From NCBI GenBank assembly GCA_017455565.1, contig JAFSZV010000068.1:1-46132 (forward strand): a DNA stretch of 46,132 nucleotides. The letters run 5' to 3'. The notes under the pieces are model-generated. The model was not told where the DNA came from, did not search any database, and worked only from the letters and a program-made list of their open reading frames with translations. Within the stretch, counting starts at the first letter, position 1. Every line of letters begins with the position of its first letter. A program made the position numbers and the translations under genes. Below, in pieces: positions 1-7,992 of the stretch. This DNA comes from Clostridia bacterium (GTDB lineage Bacteria > Bacillota > Clostridia > Oscillospirales > Butyricicoccaceae).

Positions 1-536
1 CCGGGCTCGCCGATGAGGCAGGGGTTGTTCTTCTGCCTGCGGTTGAGGATCTGCACCACCCGCAGCGTTTCGCTCTCGCGGCCCACGATGCGGTCCAGCT
101 TGCCCGCCCGGGCTTTCGCGGTGAGATCCATTGCGTAATTGTTAAGAAATTTTTTCTTTTTCTGGGGCTTTTTCCCGCCCTCGGCGGTCTTCTGCTCGCC
201 GGCATCCTGCTTCTGCCGGAACAAATTGAACAGGGGAAAGGCCGGAGCGCGGGAGGGAGTCTCGTCGTCGTCCTCGTCCTCGCCGCTGATGCCGGGCAGA
301 CCCAGCTCCTGCATCATGGCGGGAAGGTTTTCTCCCAGCGCCTCAGGGGTCAGGCCGTCCAGATCCTCGTCCTTCAGGCCAAATTTATCCAACAGATCGG
401 TGACGGGCTTGATGCCTAGCTCCTTGGCGCATTTGAGACAAAGGCCCTCGTTCACTGATCTTCCGTTTTCCAGTTTGGTAATGAACACCACTGCCATGTT
501 TTTCTTGCAGCGGGCGCAGATGGGCATATTTTCCAT
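1..536 (-). CDS. Clp-family AAA+ ATPase with N-terminal zinc finger (5' part only)
   Basis: The gene runs off the left edge; only the first 178 codons are present. The start at 536 has a GGAGG site 9 bases upstream. The protein opens with a small zinc-finger-like module, with CxxC pairs at residues 7-10 and 33-36 (CARC, CLKC), resembling the treble clef of McsA-type proteins. An acidic/Lys-rich linker follows, then [23 protein letters not shown] and [16 protein letters not shown], the entry to the first Clp AAA+ domain just before its Walker A motif. The double Clp_N repeat of standard ClpC is absent and the zinc module stands in its place. It is expected to unfold substrates for ClpP. It is the last gene seen of the leftward run, 54 bases after cvpA. 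Family assignment is firm; whether it works with ClpP or as a disaggregase cannot be told from this fragment. Confidence 0.85.
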   Translation of the reverse strand, partial: MENMPICARCKKNMAVVFITKLENGRSVNEGLCLKCAKELGIKPVTDLLDKFGLKDEDLDGLTPEALGENLPAMMQELGLPGISGEDEDDDETPSRAPAFPLFNLFRQKQDAGEQKTAEGGKKPQKKKKFLNNYAMDLTAKARAGKLDRIVGRESETLRVVQILNRRQKNNPCLIGEP

Positions 537-590
537 AGATTTGTTTCCTCCGGGTATCATGGGGTAAAAGAGTGAATGTCCTTGTGTCGT

Positions 591-1235
591 TTATTGCAGG
601 GCGGCAAACAGCCGGCTGACAAGGCCGCCGATCACGCTCCGTTGCAGGCAGGGGCGGCTGAGAAAGCCTACGTTGTCCGCGGGGGCAAAACGCATCACCG
701 CCCAGCAAAGCGCCAGCACGATCAACGCGCCTGAAAGTGCGCCCAGCAGCCCGCCGGCAAAGCGGTTGAGCGTGCTGAGAACGGGAATATCCCAATCCAG
801 GACGGCGCACAGGATCCGGATCGCCAGTTTGACCAAAAGAAACAGCAGCAGAAAGGCGATGATGGGGGCCAGACGCAGGGAAAGCTGCTGAGCAAGGCGG
901 GCCATCAGCGACTGATAAAGCTCGCCCAGCTTGTCGGTGACGCTGCTGCTCTGGAAGACCAGATCGGAAAGAGCCGAGCCCTGTTCCAGCCCGCGCACCG
1001 CCGACAGGTCGGCCCGTTGCGCCAGCCCCTGCAGAACGGGGCGGAGCAGGGGCTCAATGAGCTCGGCCAGGCCGCTTTGAAAAATCCATGCCACGATCAC
1101 GCCCAGCACCGTTCCCGCGATGCCGGAAACGGCGCGGAAGGCGCCCTTTTTCGCGGCGGCCGCGATCCAGATCAGAAGGATCGCCAGGAACAGGATGTCC
1201 CAGACCAGCGGACGGTCAAAAAATGTCAGGTTCAT
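591..1235 (-). CDS. cvpA: CvpA family membrane protein
   Basis: A 214-residue integral membrane protein with four hydrophobic segments (about residues 13-27, 35-54, 105-125 and 148-170). The pattern of an N-terminal hydrophobic hairpin with a glycine-rich turn, and a loop before the last two segments, fits the CvpA (colicin V production) family. Family members have been linked to colicin secretion, envelope integrity and stress tolerance; the molecular role is not settled. The ATG overlaps the stop of the DUF5711 gene in an ATGA junction, with AAGGAGG in front, so the two are translationally coupled. The family call rests on topology and length, as the family has few sharp motifs. Confidence 0.75.
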   Translation of the reverse strand: MNLTFFDRPLVWDILFLAILLIWIAAAAKKGAFRAVSGIAGTVLGVIVAWIFQSGLAELIEPLLRPVLQGLAQRADLSAVRGLEQGSALSDLVFQSSSVTDKLGELYQSLMARLAQQLSLRLAPIIAFLLLFLLVKLAIRILCAVLDWDIPVLSTLNRFAGGLLGALSGALIVLALCWAVMRFAPADNVGFLSRPCLQRSVIGGLVSRLFAALQ

Positions 1236-2452
1236 GAGGCCTCCTTTTCCGCCAGGGCGGCTTTTTCCGCCCGGTCGGGATATACCAGAATGGGGTTTTC
1301 CTCCCGGTCGATGATCACATCCCGGGCGCCGTTGTGGGCCAGTGAGCGCTCGGGCTGGCCTTCGTCCCGGTAGCGGACGGCATACAGCCGGTCGCCAGTG
1401 AGGACGCAGGCCATATTTTCGGCGCAGTCAGCCGCGTAAAGCGTCCCGGGGAAGCTGCCACGCCACAGGATCCTGCCCTCGTCACCCACGACCCACACCA
1501 GCGAGCCCTGGGTCCGCTGTTCGGTGTCGGAAAAGGCGATCAGCAGGTCGCCGCTTTCCTTGACGGAAAAGCGGACGGGCGGGGCGGAGAAGGGAAGGGA
1601 AGCGGTCTGCCTGCCGTCTTTGTCCAGCCGGTAAAGACCTTCGTCACATAGTATGAGCAGCCCGCCGGAATTATCATGGGTGAGAGAATAGACCTGCTTT
1701 TCTCCCAGAGAAAAGATCCAGTCGGGCGTTTCCCTGCCGATGGTAAAACACCGGACCTCGGTGCGGGCCTCCAGTTGCTCCTGGCTGAGGCAAAGGGCCG
1801 CGAAGGCGTCGCCCGCGGGGCTCACCGAGGCCGAAAGGACGTAATACTGCGAGGTCATCCATTTGCACAGCAGCTTCTGGCGGCGGTTATACACAGCCAC
1901 CGCCGAGCGATAGCCTTCTTCGTCGGTCACCAGCGCAAAGTCGCCTTCCCAGTTCATGGAGGCCGAAACGATAGGCGACGACAGCTCGTCCCGCAGATAT
2001 TCGGAATAGCTGTTTGCCACGCAGAAGCCCTTTCCGCCCCGGTCATAGATCAGCACATATTTTTCCGAGGCACAGACGGCCGGATTCTGATAGCTCAGCT
2101 GCAGGGAATAGAGGCTCCCCGTTCCGCTGACGAAGGAATAGGTGTCGCCCGAGACCACGGCCAGACCGGTGCGGAATGGAACGTAATCGGTGTTCAGCCC
2201 CGTTTCAAAGCGGTATTCGGTAAAGGGATCGGAGGCGGCACTGGCGGTTTTCAGATAGGCGCTCAACCGCTTGAAATTGGCCGGCGCCAGATCCTCGTGA
2301 TAGCGGAAGATACAGAAGACCACGATGGCCAGCATCCCCAGCAGGGCAAGAGAGCGCAAAGCGCCCACCACCGCCAGGCGCTTGTCCTGCCGGAAGCGGG
2401 TGATATTATCCTTTAGCTTACCCGATTTTTTCATGTCAATCCGCTCGTCCAT
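1232..2452 (-). CDS. DUF5711-type membrane-anchored beta-propeller-like protein
   Basis: A 406-residue protein with a short basic N-terminus, one membrane segment (about residues 31-47, SLALLGMLAIVVFCIF) and a long extracytoplasmic part. That part consists of repeated beta-strand stretches of the type YVLIYDRGGKGFCVAN and FALVTDEEGYRSAVAVYNRR, as in DUF5711 proteins of Clostridia. The repeated hydrophobic-turn-hydrophobic units suggest a WD40/PQQ-like propeller. The start at 2452 is preferred over the in-frame ATG at 2434 because GGGAGG lies 6 bases ahead of it. This start makes it overlap the end of truA by 17 bases. No enzymatic motif is visible and the function is unknown. It sits between truA and cvpA in the same run. 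Confidence 0.7.
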   Translation of the reverse strand: MDERIDMKKSGKLKDNITRFRQDKRLAVVGALRSLALLGMLAIVVFCIFRYHEDLAPANFKRLSAYLKTASAASDPFTEYRFETGLNTDYVPFRTGLAVVSGDTYSFVSGTGSLYSLQLSYQNPAVCASEKYVLIYDRGGKGFCVANSYSEYLRDELSSPIVSASMNWEGDFALVTDEEGYRSAVAVYNRRQKLLCKWMTSQYYVLSASVSPAGDAFAALCLSQEQLEARTEVRCFTIGRETPDWIFSLGEKQVYSLTHDNSGGLLILCDEGLYRLDKDGRQTASLPFSAPPVRFSVKESGDLLIAFSDTEQRTQGSLVWVVGDEGRILWRGSFPGTLYAADCAENMACVLTGDRLYAVRYRDEGQPERSLAHNGARDVIIDREENPILVYPDRAEKAALAEKEAS

Positions 2453-3200
2453 CCAGTTCCTCCCTGTTGTACGTGAGCGCCGTCATATAAAGGCCGCAGG
2501 GCGGCGCGGTAGGCCCGGCTGCTAGCCTGTCGCGGCTGCGAAGAATGGCGGGGATGCCGTCCGACGAGATCTTACCGATGCCCACATAGATCAGCGTGCC
2601 CGTAATGGCGCGCACCATATTATAAAGAAATCCGTCGGCGCAGACGCGCACGGCGATCATGCTGCCGCCCCGCTCCTCCACCTCGCAGTAGAAGATTGTC
2701 CGCACGGTAGAGCGCACGGGGGTCCCCTCGTTTTTCACGGCGGCGAAGTCCTGCGTCCCCACAAAGTAACGGGCGGCCCGCCGCATGGCGGCCACGTCCA
2801 GCTTCTGGGGATAAAACCAGGCACGGTCGGTGTAAAAGGGATCCCGGGTGCGGCTGTTGTGGATGAGATAGGTGTATTCCTTGCACACGCAGGAAAACCG
2901 GGCGTCAAACCCGTCGTCCACCGCCACGGCTTTGTGGACCACCACGGCCTCGGGCAGCCGGGCATTGAGGGCCATGGGCAGTCTGCCCAGCGGAATCGTG
3001 GTGGGCGCGTCGGTGGAGGCCACGTAGTATTTGGCGTGGACGCCGGCGTCGGTGCGGCCGCAGCCGGAAAGATAGGCTTTGCCGCCGCAAGTCTTTTCCC
3101 ACGCTTCCTCCAAAAGCTGCTGGATGGTCATGGCGTTTTCCTGCCGCTGCCAGCCGTGATAGCCGGTTCCCAAATACGAAAGAATGAGCGCCGTCTTCAT
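2436..3200 (-). CDS. truA: tRNA pseudouridine synthase A
   Basis: TruA converts uridine to pseudouridine at positions 38-40 in the tRNA anticodon arm. The 254-residue product starts MKTALILSYLGTGYHGWQRQ, typical for the family. It carries the catalytic motif SGCGRTDAGVHA with the nucleophile Asp51. The central segment (RAARYFVGTQDFAAVKNEGT) and the C-terminal FLYNMVRAITGTLI also match TruA. The open frame extends 43 codons upstream into ecfT without a ribosome site, so the start at 3200 is chosen. There its ATG overlaps the ecfT stop (ATGA). truA directly behind the ECF transporter genes is a common arrangement in Firmicutes. Confidence 0.96.
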   Translation of the reverse strand: MKTALILSYLGTGYHGWQRQENAMTIQQLLEEAWEKTCGGKAYLSGCGRTDAGVHAKYYVASTDAPTTIPLGRLPMALNARLPEAVVVHKAVAVDDGFDARFSCVCKEYTYLIHNSRTRDPFYTDRAWFYPQKLDVAAMRRAARYFVGTQDFAAVKNEGTPVRSTVRTIFYCEVEERGGSMIAVRVCADGFLYNMVRAITGTLIYVGIGKISSDGIPAILRSRDRLAAGPTAPPCGLYMTALTYNREELDGRAD

Positions 3201-3997
3201 AGCAGGATATGCAGGGCGATTGCTCCGCCGCAGACGGCGACGGCTAAAATCGCCGCGATGAGATCCACCCGGCCGTAGTGCAGGGAATGGAGGCGGGTGC
3301 GCCCCTCGCCGCCGTGATACAGGCGGCACTCCATGGCGGTGGCCAGTTCCTCGGCCCGCCGGAAGGCGGAGACGAACAGAGGCACCAGCACGGGCACCAG
3401 CGCCTTTGCACGGGAAAAGATGTTGCCGCTCTCGAAATCCGCGCCGCGGGCTTTCTGCGCCGACATGATTTTATTGGTTTCTTCGATCAGCGTGGGGATA
3501 AAGCGCAAGGCGATGGACATCATCATGGCAAACTCATGCACGGGCGCCTTGATCTTTTTCAGCGGGCCAAGCAGATTTTCCAGCGCGTCGGTAAGAGACA
3601 TGGGCGAGGTGGTGTAAGTAAGCAGCGAGGTAGACGCGACCAAAAGAATAATGCGAAGCGCCATGGCCGCGGCGGTGGCGATGCCTTCGCGGGTGATCTT
3701 GAAGATCCACAGATGGAACAGTTCGACGCCCGGGGTATAGAACAGGTTGAGCAGGCCGGTAAACAGCACAATAATGAGAATGGGCCTGAGCGACCGCAGG
3801 ACCATTTTGGGCGGGATAGTGGAAATGATCACAGCAGTTATCAGCGCCAGAACGCAGATGAGATAGGGGAAAAGCCCCTTGACCACAAAAATGGTGACAA
3901 TATATAAAATCAGGATCAAAAGCTTGCTGCGGGGGTCCATCCGGTGCAGCGGGCTGGTGCCGGGGAAATATTGGCCCAAGGTGATGTCCTTCAGCAT
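3197..3997 (-). CDS. ecfT: ECF transporter transmembrane coupling protein EcfT
   Basis: EcfT is the membrane scaffold that couples the two ATPases of an energy-coupling-factor importer to exchangeable substrate-binding S components, in the cytoplasmic membrane. The 266-residue protein opens with LGQYFPGTSPLHRMDPRSKL, the EcfT N-terminal signature. It has several membrane helices and the cytoplasmic coupling-helix segments around MSAQKARGADFESG and RRAEELATAMECRLYHGG, which contain the Ala-Arg-Gly-type motifs that dock onto EcfA1 and EcfA2. The start overlaps the end of ecfA2 by 7 bases. No S-component gene is present in the window, as expected for a group II (shared) module serving unlinked vitamin or metal transporters. 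Confidence 0.94.
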   Translation of the reverse strand: MLKDITLGQYFPGTSPLHRMDPRSKLLILILYIVTIFVVKGLFPYLICVLALITAVIISTIPPKMVLRSLRPILIIVLFTGLLNLFYTPGVELFHLWIFKITREGIATAAAMALRIILLVASTSLLTYTTSPMSLTDALENLLGPLKKIKAPVHEFAMMMSIALRFIPTLIEETNKIMSAQKARGADFESGNIFSRAKALVPVLVPLFVSAFRRAEELATAMECRLYHGGEGRTRLHSLHYGRVDLIAAILAVAVCGGAIALHILL

Positions 3998-4857
3998 GCC
4001 GCGCCACCTTCTTTCAGCGCGCGGAGGCAGGCCGCAGCCTGCTCCACGGTATAGACGGCGGGATCAACCGGGATGCCGCGCCGCCCGAGCTCCAGAAACA
4101 CCTGTGTCACCTGGGGCACGTCGAGCCCGGCGGCCAGCAGCTCGTCGGCCCGGGCAAAGATCTGGGCGGGGGTCCCGTCCATCAAGATCTTGCCGTGATC
4201 CATCACCACGATGCGCTGGGACATCTGGGCGGCGTATTCCATGCTGTGGGTGACGAAAATGATGGTGGTGCCGTGCTTTTGATGGTATTCGCTGATGAAG
4301 CGGAACACGTCGGCACAGCCGGCGGGATCCAGACCCGCCATGGGCTCGTCCAGCACCATGACCTCCGGCTCCATGGCAAAAATGCCCGCCAGCGCCACCC
4401 GGCGCTTCTGCCCGCCGGAAAGCTCAAAGGGCGATTTTTCCAGAACGTCGTCGGGCAGGCCAACGATGCGGCAGTTTTCCCGCACACGGCGGTCGATCTC
4501 GGCCTTTTCCAGTCCCATGTTTTTGGGGCCGAAGGCCACGTCCTTGAAAACGGTTTCTTCAAAAAGCTGATATTCGGGATATTGAAAGACCAGCCCCACG
4601 GCAAACCGGGCGGCCCGGGTCATATCCTTGTTTTGGTGGATGTCCTCGCCGTTGATGAGGACCCGCCCTTGGGTGGGGGTCAACAGCCCGTTGAAATGCT
4701 GGATCAGGGTGGATTTTCCGCTGCCGGTGTGGCCGATCAGGCCGATGAACTCGCCCCGGTGGGCGGTGAAATCCACATGGTCCACGGCGGTTTTTTCAAA
4801 CGGCGTGCCGGGGCTGTATGTATGAGTCAGATTCTCCACACGCAATACTTCGTTCAC
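3991..4857 (-). CDS. ecfA2: ECF transporter ATPase EcfA2
   Basis: One of the two ATPases of the ECF importer, 288 residues. ABC motifs are all visible: Walker A GHTGSGKST, Q-loop in VGLVFQYPEYQLFEETV, signature LSGGQKRRVALAG, Walker B VMVLDEP and the switch histidine in IIFVTHSMEYAAQ. The frame stays open far upstream, but that part is the other strand of ecfA1. The GTG at 4857, reading MNEVLRVENLTHTYSPGTPFEKTA, has GGAGG 7 bases before it. The TGA of ecfA1 lies within that spacer, so translation is coupled. The name EcfA2 rather than EcfA1 follows from being second of the pair and from the F-x-K insertion after the first strand; the names could be swapped. Confidence 0.93.
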   Translation of the reverse strand: MNEVLRVENLTHTYSPGTPFEKTAVDHVDFTAHRGEFIGLIGHTGSGKSTLIQHFNGLLTPTQGRVLINGEDIHQNKDMTRAARFAVGLVFQYPEYQLFEETVFKDVAFGPKNMGLEKAEIDRRVRENCRIVGLPDDVLEKSPFELSGGQKRRVALAGIFAMEPEVMVLDEPMAGLDPAGCADVFRFISEYHQKHGTTIIFVTHSMEYAAQMSQRIVVMDHGKILMDGTPAQIFARADELLAAGLDVPQVTQVFLELGRRGIPVDPAVYTVEQAAACLRALKEGGAAC

Positions 4858-4859
4858 GG

Positions 4860-5693
4860 TCAGGCCTCCAAATATTTCATGAGCTGGCCGACACATTCTT
4901 CCACCGAGAGTGCCTCGGGAGAAAGGACCGTTCCGGCGGGATCCAGCGCGTGTACAAGCTGCACGGTCTGGGGCGCGGCCAGCGAAAGCTCCCGCAGGCG
5001 GTCCACCTGAGAAAAGACCTGCTTCGGCGTCCCGTCCAACGCCACCTTGCCCTGTTTCATCACGATCACCCGGTCGGCCAGTGCGGCCTCTTCCATATGG
5101 TGAGTGATGAGAATGACGGTCATGCCGGTCTCGCGGTTGAGCTGCTGCACGGCGCGGATGACCTCGGCCCGGCCGGATGGATCCAGCATGGCCGTCGGCT
5201 CGTCCATGACGATGCATCTGGGCCGCATGGCCAGAACGCCAGCGATGGCAACTCGCTGCTTTTGTCCGCCGGAGAGCAGATGCGGGGCGTGCCTGGCGTA
5301 TTCGCTCATGCCGACGGCGGCCAGGCATTCATCCACCCGCTTGCGGATCTCCTCTTGGGGCAGGCCCATGTTTTCGCAGGCGAAAGCCACGTCTTCCTCC
5401 ACCACGGTGGCGACGATCTGGTTGTCGGGGTTTTGGAAGACCATGCCCGCCGTTTTCCGCACGTCAAACAGGCGGCTCTCGTCGGCGGTGTCCACGCCGC
5501 CCACATAGACTTTTCCGCCCGAGGGCAGGAGGATGGCGTTGAGATGCTTGGCAAAGGTGGATTTTCCGCTTCCGTTGTGGCCCAGAATCGCGGTGAACGA
5601 ACCTTCTTCGATGGAGAGGGTGACGCCGCAGAGCGCGTCGCTGTCGGCGTCCTCATAGCGGAAGGTCAGATCTTTGGTTTCGATAATGGCCAT
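4860..5693 (-). CDS. ecfA1: ECF transporter ATPase EcfA1
   Basis: First ATPase of the ECF pair, 277 residues, starting MAIIETKDLTFRYEDADSDALCG. Walker A GHNGSGKST, Q-loop MVFQNPDNQIVATVVEEDVAF, signature LSGGQKQRVAIAG, Walker B CIVMDEPTAMLDP and the H-loop ILITHHMEEA are complete. EcfA1 and EcfA2 form the ATP-hydrolysing dimer that tilts the S component through EcfT. The ATG shares one base with the TAA of the upstream methyltransferase gene (TAATG). The frame is open further upstream but only as the shadow of that gene. The pair is followed by ecfT and truA. Confidence 0.94.
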   Translation of the reverse strand: MAIIETKDLTFRYEDADSDALCGVTLSIEEGSFTAILGHNGSGKSTFAKHLNAILLPSGGKVYVGGVDTADESRLFDVRKTAGMVFQNPDNQIVATVVEEDVAFACENMGLPQEEIRKRVDECLAAVGMSEYARHAPHLLSGGQKQRVAIAGVLAMRPRCIVMDEPTAMLDPSGRAEVIRAVQQLNRETGMTVILITHHMEEAALADRVIVMKQGKVALDGTPKQVFSQVDRLRELSLAAPQTVQLVHALDPAGTVLSPEALSVEECVGQLMKYLEA

Positions 5694-6559
5694 TACGCGT
5701 TTCCTCCGATCCAGCGGCTTGTGTGACCGCAGGGCAGCAACAGACCCGTGGATTCGCACCGGAGTCCCAGTTCCGCTGCTTCCACCGATCCGCCAAAGCG
5801 AGGCTGCACCGCCGTCCCCAGCAAATAGGCCGGAACAGAAGGCGAGATCCCCGCTGTGTAAGAATTGATGATAATAAAAAGGGGATGATCCGACAGCACC
5901 CCGACGCACAGATTGACAAATTCGCCGATGTTGTCTTCAAACCGCCAGACCTCGCCGTTGGGCCCCCGGCCGTAAGAGGGAGGATCCATGATGACGGCGT
6001 CGTAGCGGCGGCCTCGGTTGATCTCGCGCCGGATGAACTTCTGGCAGTCGTCCACGATATAGCGGATGGGCGCGCTTTCCAGCCCCGAGGAGCGGGCATT
6101 TTCCTTGGCCCAGGTCACCATGCCCCGAGCGGCGTCCACATGACATACCGAGGCTCCCGCCGCCGCGGCGGCCAGCGTGGCCCCGCCGGTATAGGCAAAG
6201 AGGTTGAGCACACTGGCGGGCCTGCCCGCGTCCTTGATCTGCTGCCGGATGAAGTCCCAGTTGGCGGCCTGTTCGGGAAACACGCCGGTGTGCTTGAAGC
6301 TCATGGGCTTGACGTTAAAAACCAGCTCCCGGTAGCCTACGGTCCACTGCTGGGGCAGCGAGCGCACCTCCCAGCTTCCGCCGCCGGTCTTGCTGCGGTG
6401 ATACACGGCGTCGGCCTTGTCCCAGCGGGGGTCGCCTGCCGGAGCCCAGATGGCCTGCGGGTCGGGGCGCACTAAAACCTGCTTGCCCCAGCGCTCCAGC
6501 CGCTGTCCGCCGCCGCAGTCCAGCAGCGCATAGTCTTTCCAATGGGTCGATGTCCACAT
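5693..6559 (-). CDS. RlmI-like class I SAM-dependent rRNA methyltransferase
   Basis: A 288-residue methyltransferase. The sequence WTSTHWKDYALLDCGGGQRLERWGKQVLVRPDPQAIW, followed by a small beta-rich region and then VLNLFAYTGGATLAAAAAGASVCHVDAARGMVTWAKENA, is the SAM-binding fold of the RlmI/RlmK group. Motif IV is AVIMDPPSYGRG, where a DPPxxG core fits base methylation of 23S rRNA. The RlmI catalytic Cys is not obvious, so the exact target (m5C or another position) is open. The start at 6559 is taken over an ATG 8 codons earlier because AAAGGA lies 8 bases before it. A minus-strand promoter sits just upstream, so this gene probably opens the ecf-truA-cvpA-clp operon. Confidence 0.8.
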   Translation of the reverse strand: MWTSTHWKDYALLDCGGGQRLERWGKQVLVRPDPQAIWAPAGDPRWDKADAVYHRSKTGGGSWEVRSLPQQWTVGYRELVFNVKPMSFKHTGVFPEQAANWDFIRQQIKDAGRPASVLNLFAYTGGATLAAAAAGASVCHVDAARGMVTWAKENARSSGLESAPIRYIVDDCQKFIRREINRGRRYDAVIMDPPSYGRGPNGEVWRFEDNIGEFVNLCVGVLSDHPLFIIINSYTAGISPSVPAYLLGTAVQPRFGGSVEAAELGLRCESTGLLLPCGHTSRWIGGNA

Positions 6560-6612
6560 AAGAAATCCTTTCGGAAACCGCAAAAAACGGTCATTACATA
6601 AATAATCAGTTT

Positions 6613-6641
6613 ATTTTATCATTTTAAAGAGCACTCGTCAA
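6613..6641 (-). promoter_or_regulatory. Sigma-A promoter for the methyltransferase-ecf-truA run
   Basis: On the minus strand TTGACG (6641-6636) and TAAAAT (6618-6613) are separated by 17 bases. It lies 54 bases before the methyltransferase start. It is read from sequence only. Confidence 0.7.
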
Positions 6642-6722
6642 GGGATACCGGCGTTGGTTTTACAGCCCGTTCAAAAACTGCGCCGCCAGAAGCGCTGGCA
6701 GTGCAAAATGGGCCGCGCCGTA

Positions 6723-6751
6723 TTGACTTTTCCCCAATCATTCCATAAGAT
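6723..6751 (+). promoter_or_regulatory. Sigma-A promoter for deoC
   Basis: TTGACT (6723-6728), 17-base spacer, TAAGAT (6746-6751), ending 31 bases before the deoC start. It is divergent from the promoter at 6613-6641, leaving about 80 bases between them. No clear operator is seen. Confidence 0.7.
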
Positions 6752-6782
6752 AAAGGCAGAACGCAGAAAAGGAGAGCTTTTT

Positions 6783-7448
6783 ATGTCTATCGCTTCTTAT
6801 ATCGATCATACCCTGCTCAAGCCCGAAGCCACCGCCGGACAGATCGACAAGCTGTGCGCCGAGGCGGCGGAATATCATTTCGCCTCTGTCTGCGTCAATC
6901 CCTGGTTCGTGCCCCGCTGCGTCAAGAATCTCAAGGGCGCCGGCGTCAAGGTGTGCACCGTCATCGGCTTCCCGCTGGGGGCCACCACCACCGAGACCAA
7001 GGTCTTTGAGGCCCTGCAAGCCATCCGCTCCGGTGCAGAGGAGATCGACATGGTCATCAATATCTCCGCGCTGAAGTCCGGCAGCTTTCAGGCCGTGGAG
7101 CAGGAGATCCAGGCGCTGGCCGCCGCGGCAGAGGGCAGCGCGAAGCTCAAGGTCATCATCGAGACCTGTTTGCTGACCGAGGAGGAAAAGATTCGCGCCT
7201 GCCAGATCGCCAAGCGAGCCGGGGCCGATTTCGTCAAGACCTCCACCGGCTTTTCTACCGGGGGTGCCAGCACGGAGGACGTGGCTCTCATGCGGAAAAC
7301 GGTGGGGCCGGAGATGGGCGTCAAGGCCTCCGGCGGCATCCGGGACTATGCCACGGCCCGCGCCATGATCAAGGCGGGTGCCACTCGCATCGGCGCTTCC
7401 GCAGGCGTGGCCATCGTAAAAGCCGAGCAGGAAGCGCAAAACGCCTGA
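6783..7448 (+). CDS. deoC: Deoxyribose-phosphate aldolase
   Basis: DeoC splits 2-deoxyribose 5-phosphate into glyceraldehyde 3-phosphate and acetaldehyde in deoxynucleoside breakdown, in the cytoplasm. The 221-residue TIM barrel begins [21 protein letters not shown]. It contains [30 protein letters not shown] and the Schiff-base lysine in [15 protein letters not shown], with the second key lysine in [11 protein letters not shown]. The start at 6783 has AAAGGAGAG ahead of it; a longer open frame upstream carries the promoter and is not coding. It is flanked by its own promoter and a strong terminator, so it is probably a single-gene unit, away from other deo genes. Confidence 0.97.
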   Translation: MSIASYIDHTLLKPEATAGQIDKLCAEAAEYHFASVCVNPWFVPRCVKNLKGAGVKVCTVIGFPLGATTTETKVFEALQAIRSGAEEIDMVINISALKSGSFQAVEQEIQALAAAAEGSAKLKVIIETCLLTEEEKIRACQIAKRAGADFVKTSTGFSTGGASTEDVALMRKTVGPEMGVKASGGIRDYATARAMIKAGATRIGASAGVAIVKAEQEAQNA

Positions 7449-7460
7449 TAATCGGATTCA

Positions 7461-7494
7461 CCAAAACCCGCGGAGCACGCTCTGCGGGTTTTTG
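7461..7494 (+). terminator. Intrinsic terminator after deoC
   Basis: AAAACCCGC (7463-7471) pairs with GCGGGTTTT (7484-7492), and the inner GGAG/CTCT bases extend the stem. It ends in a run of T. It separates deoC from the citrate locus. Confidence 0.85.
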
Positions 7495-7521
7495 CTGCGC
7501 AAAATTGTATACATGAATTTG

Positions 7522-7537
7522 TGTATTTTTAAATACA
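7522..7537. promoter_or_regulatory. AT-rich palindrome, candidate operator of the citrate locus
   Basis: TGTATTT-TT-AAATACA is a perfect inverted repeat with 7-base arms and a 2-base centre. It starts 65 bases upstream of the citD -35 box. AT-rich palindromes of this kind are typical for GntR-type regulators, which control citrate lyase genes in some Firmicutes. No regulator gene is in the window, so this is inference. Confidence 0.45.
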
Positions 7538-7586
7538 TAAAAGCGGGTATTTTTCGGAAAAATTGAGGAATTCCGTCACTTTTTCC

Positions 7587-7615
7587 TTGCTTTCCGATGC
7601 GAAGACAGATATAAT
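7587..7615 (+). promoter_or_regulatory. Sigma-A promoter of the citrate lyase operon
   Basis: TTGCTT (7587-7592), 17-base spacer, consensus TATAAT (7610-7615). A GAGCATGCTC palindrome lies just downstream at about 7626-7635, in the expected untranslated leader. It could be an operator or a leader hairpin. Confidence 0.8.
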
Positions 7616-7683
7616 CATCAATAGGGGAGCATGCTCTCCTGCGGAGTATTCATCCATTTAATTATGATAGGGAGCGTGAAACG

Positions 7684-7977
7684 ATGGAACTTTTGAAAGC
7701 AGGTATGGCCGGCACGGTTGAATCCGGCGATATCCTGGTCGAAGTGGAAAAGACCGGAGCGAGCGGCGTTGAGATCGCGCTGGACAGCACGGTCATGGGC
7801 CTCTACGGTCGGCAGATCCGCGAAGTGATCGAAAAGACCGTTGCCGAATGCGGCGTCAGCGGCGTCAAGGTGACAGCCTCTGACAAGGGCGCGCTTGACT
7901 GCACTATCCGCGCCAGAGTCAAAACCGCGATCCTCCGTGCCTGCGACAGCAGCGACTACGGCTGGACCGTGAAATAA
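7684..7977 (+). CDS. citD: Citrate lyase acyl carrier protein (gamma subunit)
   Basis: CitD carries the phosphoribosyl-dephospho-CoA prosthetic group of citrate lyase and presents the acyl chain to the alpha and beta subunits. The product has the usual family length, 97 residues, and begins MELLKAGMAGTVESGDILVEV. Ser14 in GTVESGD is at the position of the serine that bears the prosthetic group. VMGLYGRQIREVIEKT and the closing ALDCTIRARVKTAILRA also match. The start is preceded by AGGGAG. It is first in a five-gene cit cluster, 15 bases before citE, and sits downstream of a consensus promoter. Confidence 0.97.
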   Translation: MELLKAGMAGTVESGDILVEVEKTGASGVEIALDSTVMGLYGRQIREVIEKTVAECGVSGVKVTASDKGALDCTIRARVKTAILRACDSSDYGWTVK

Positions 7978-7992
7978 GGGGGAGGTAGTCTT

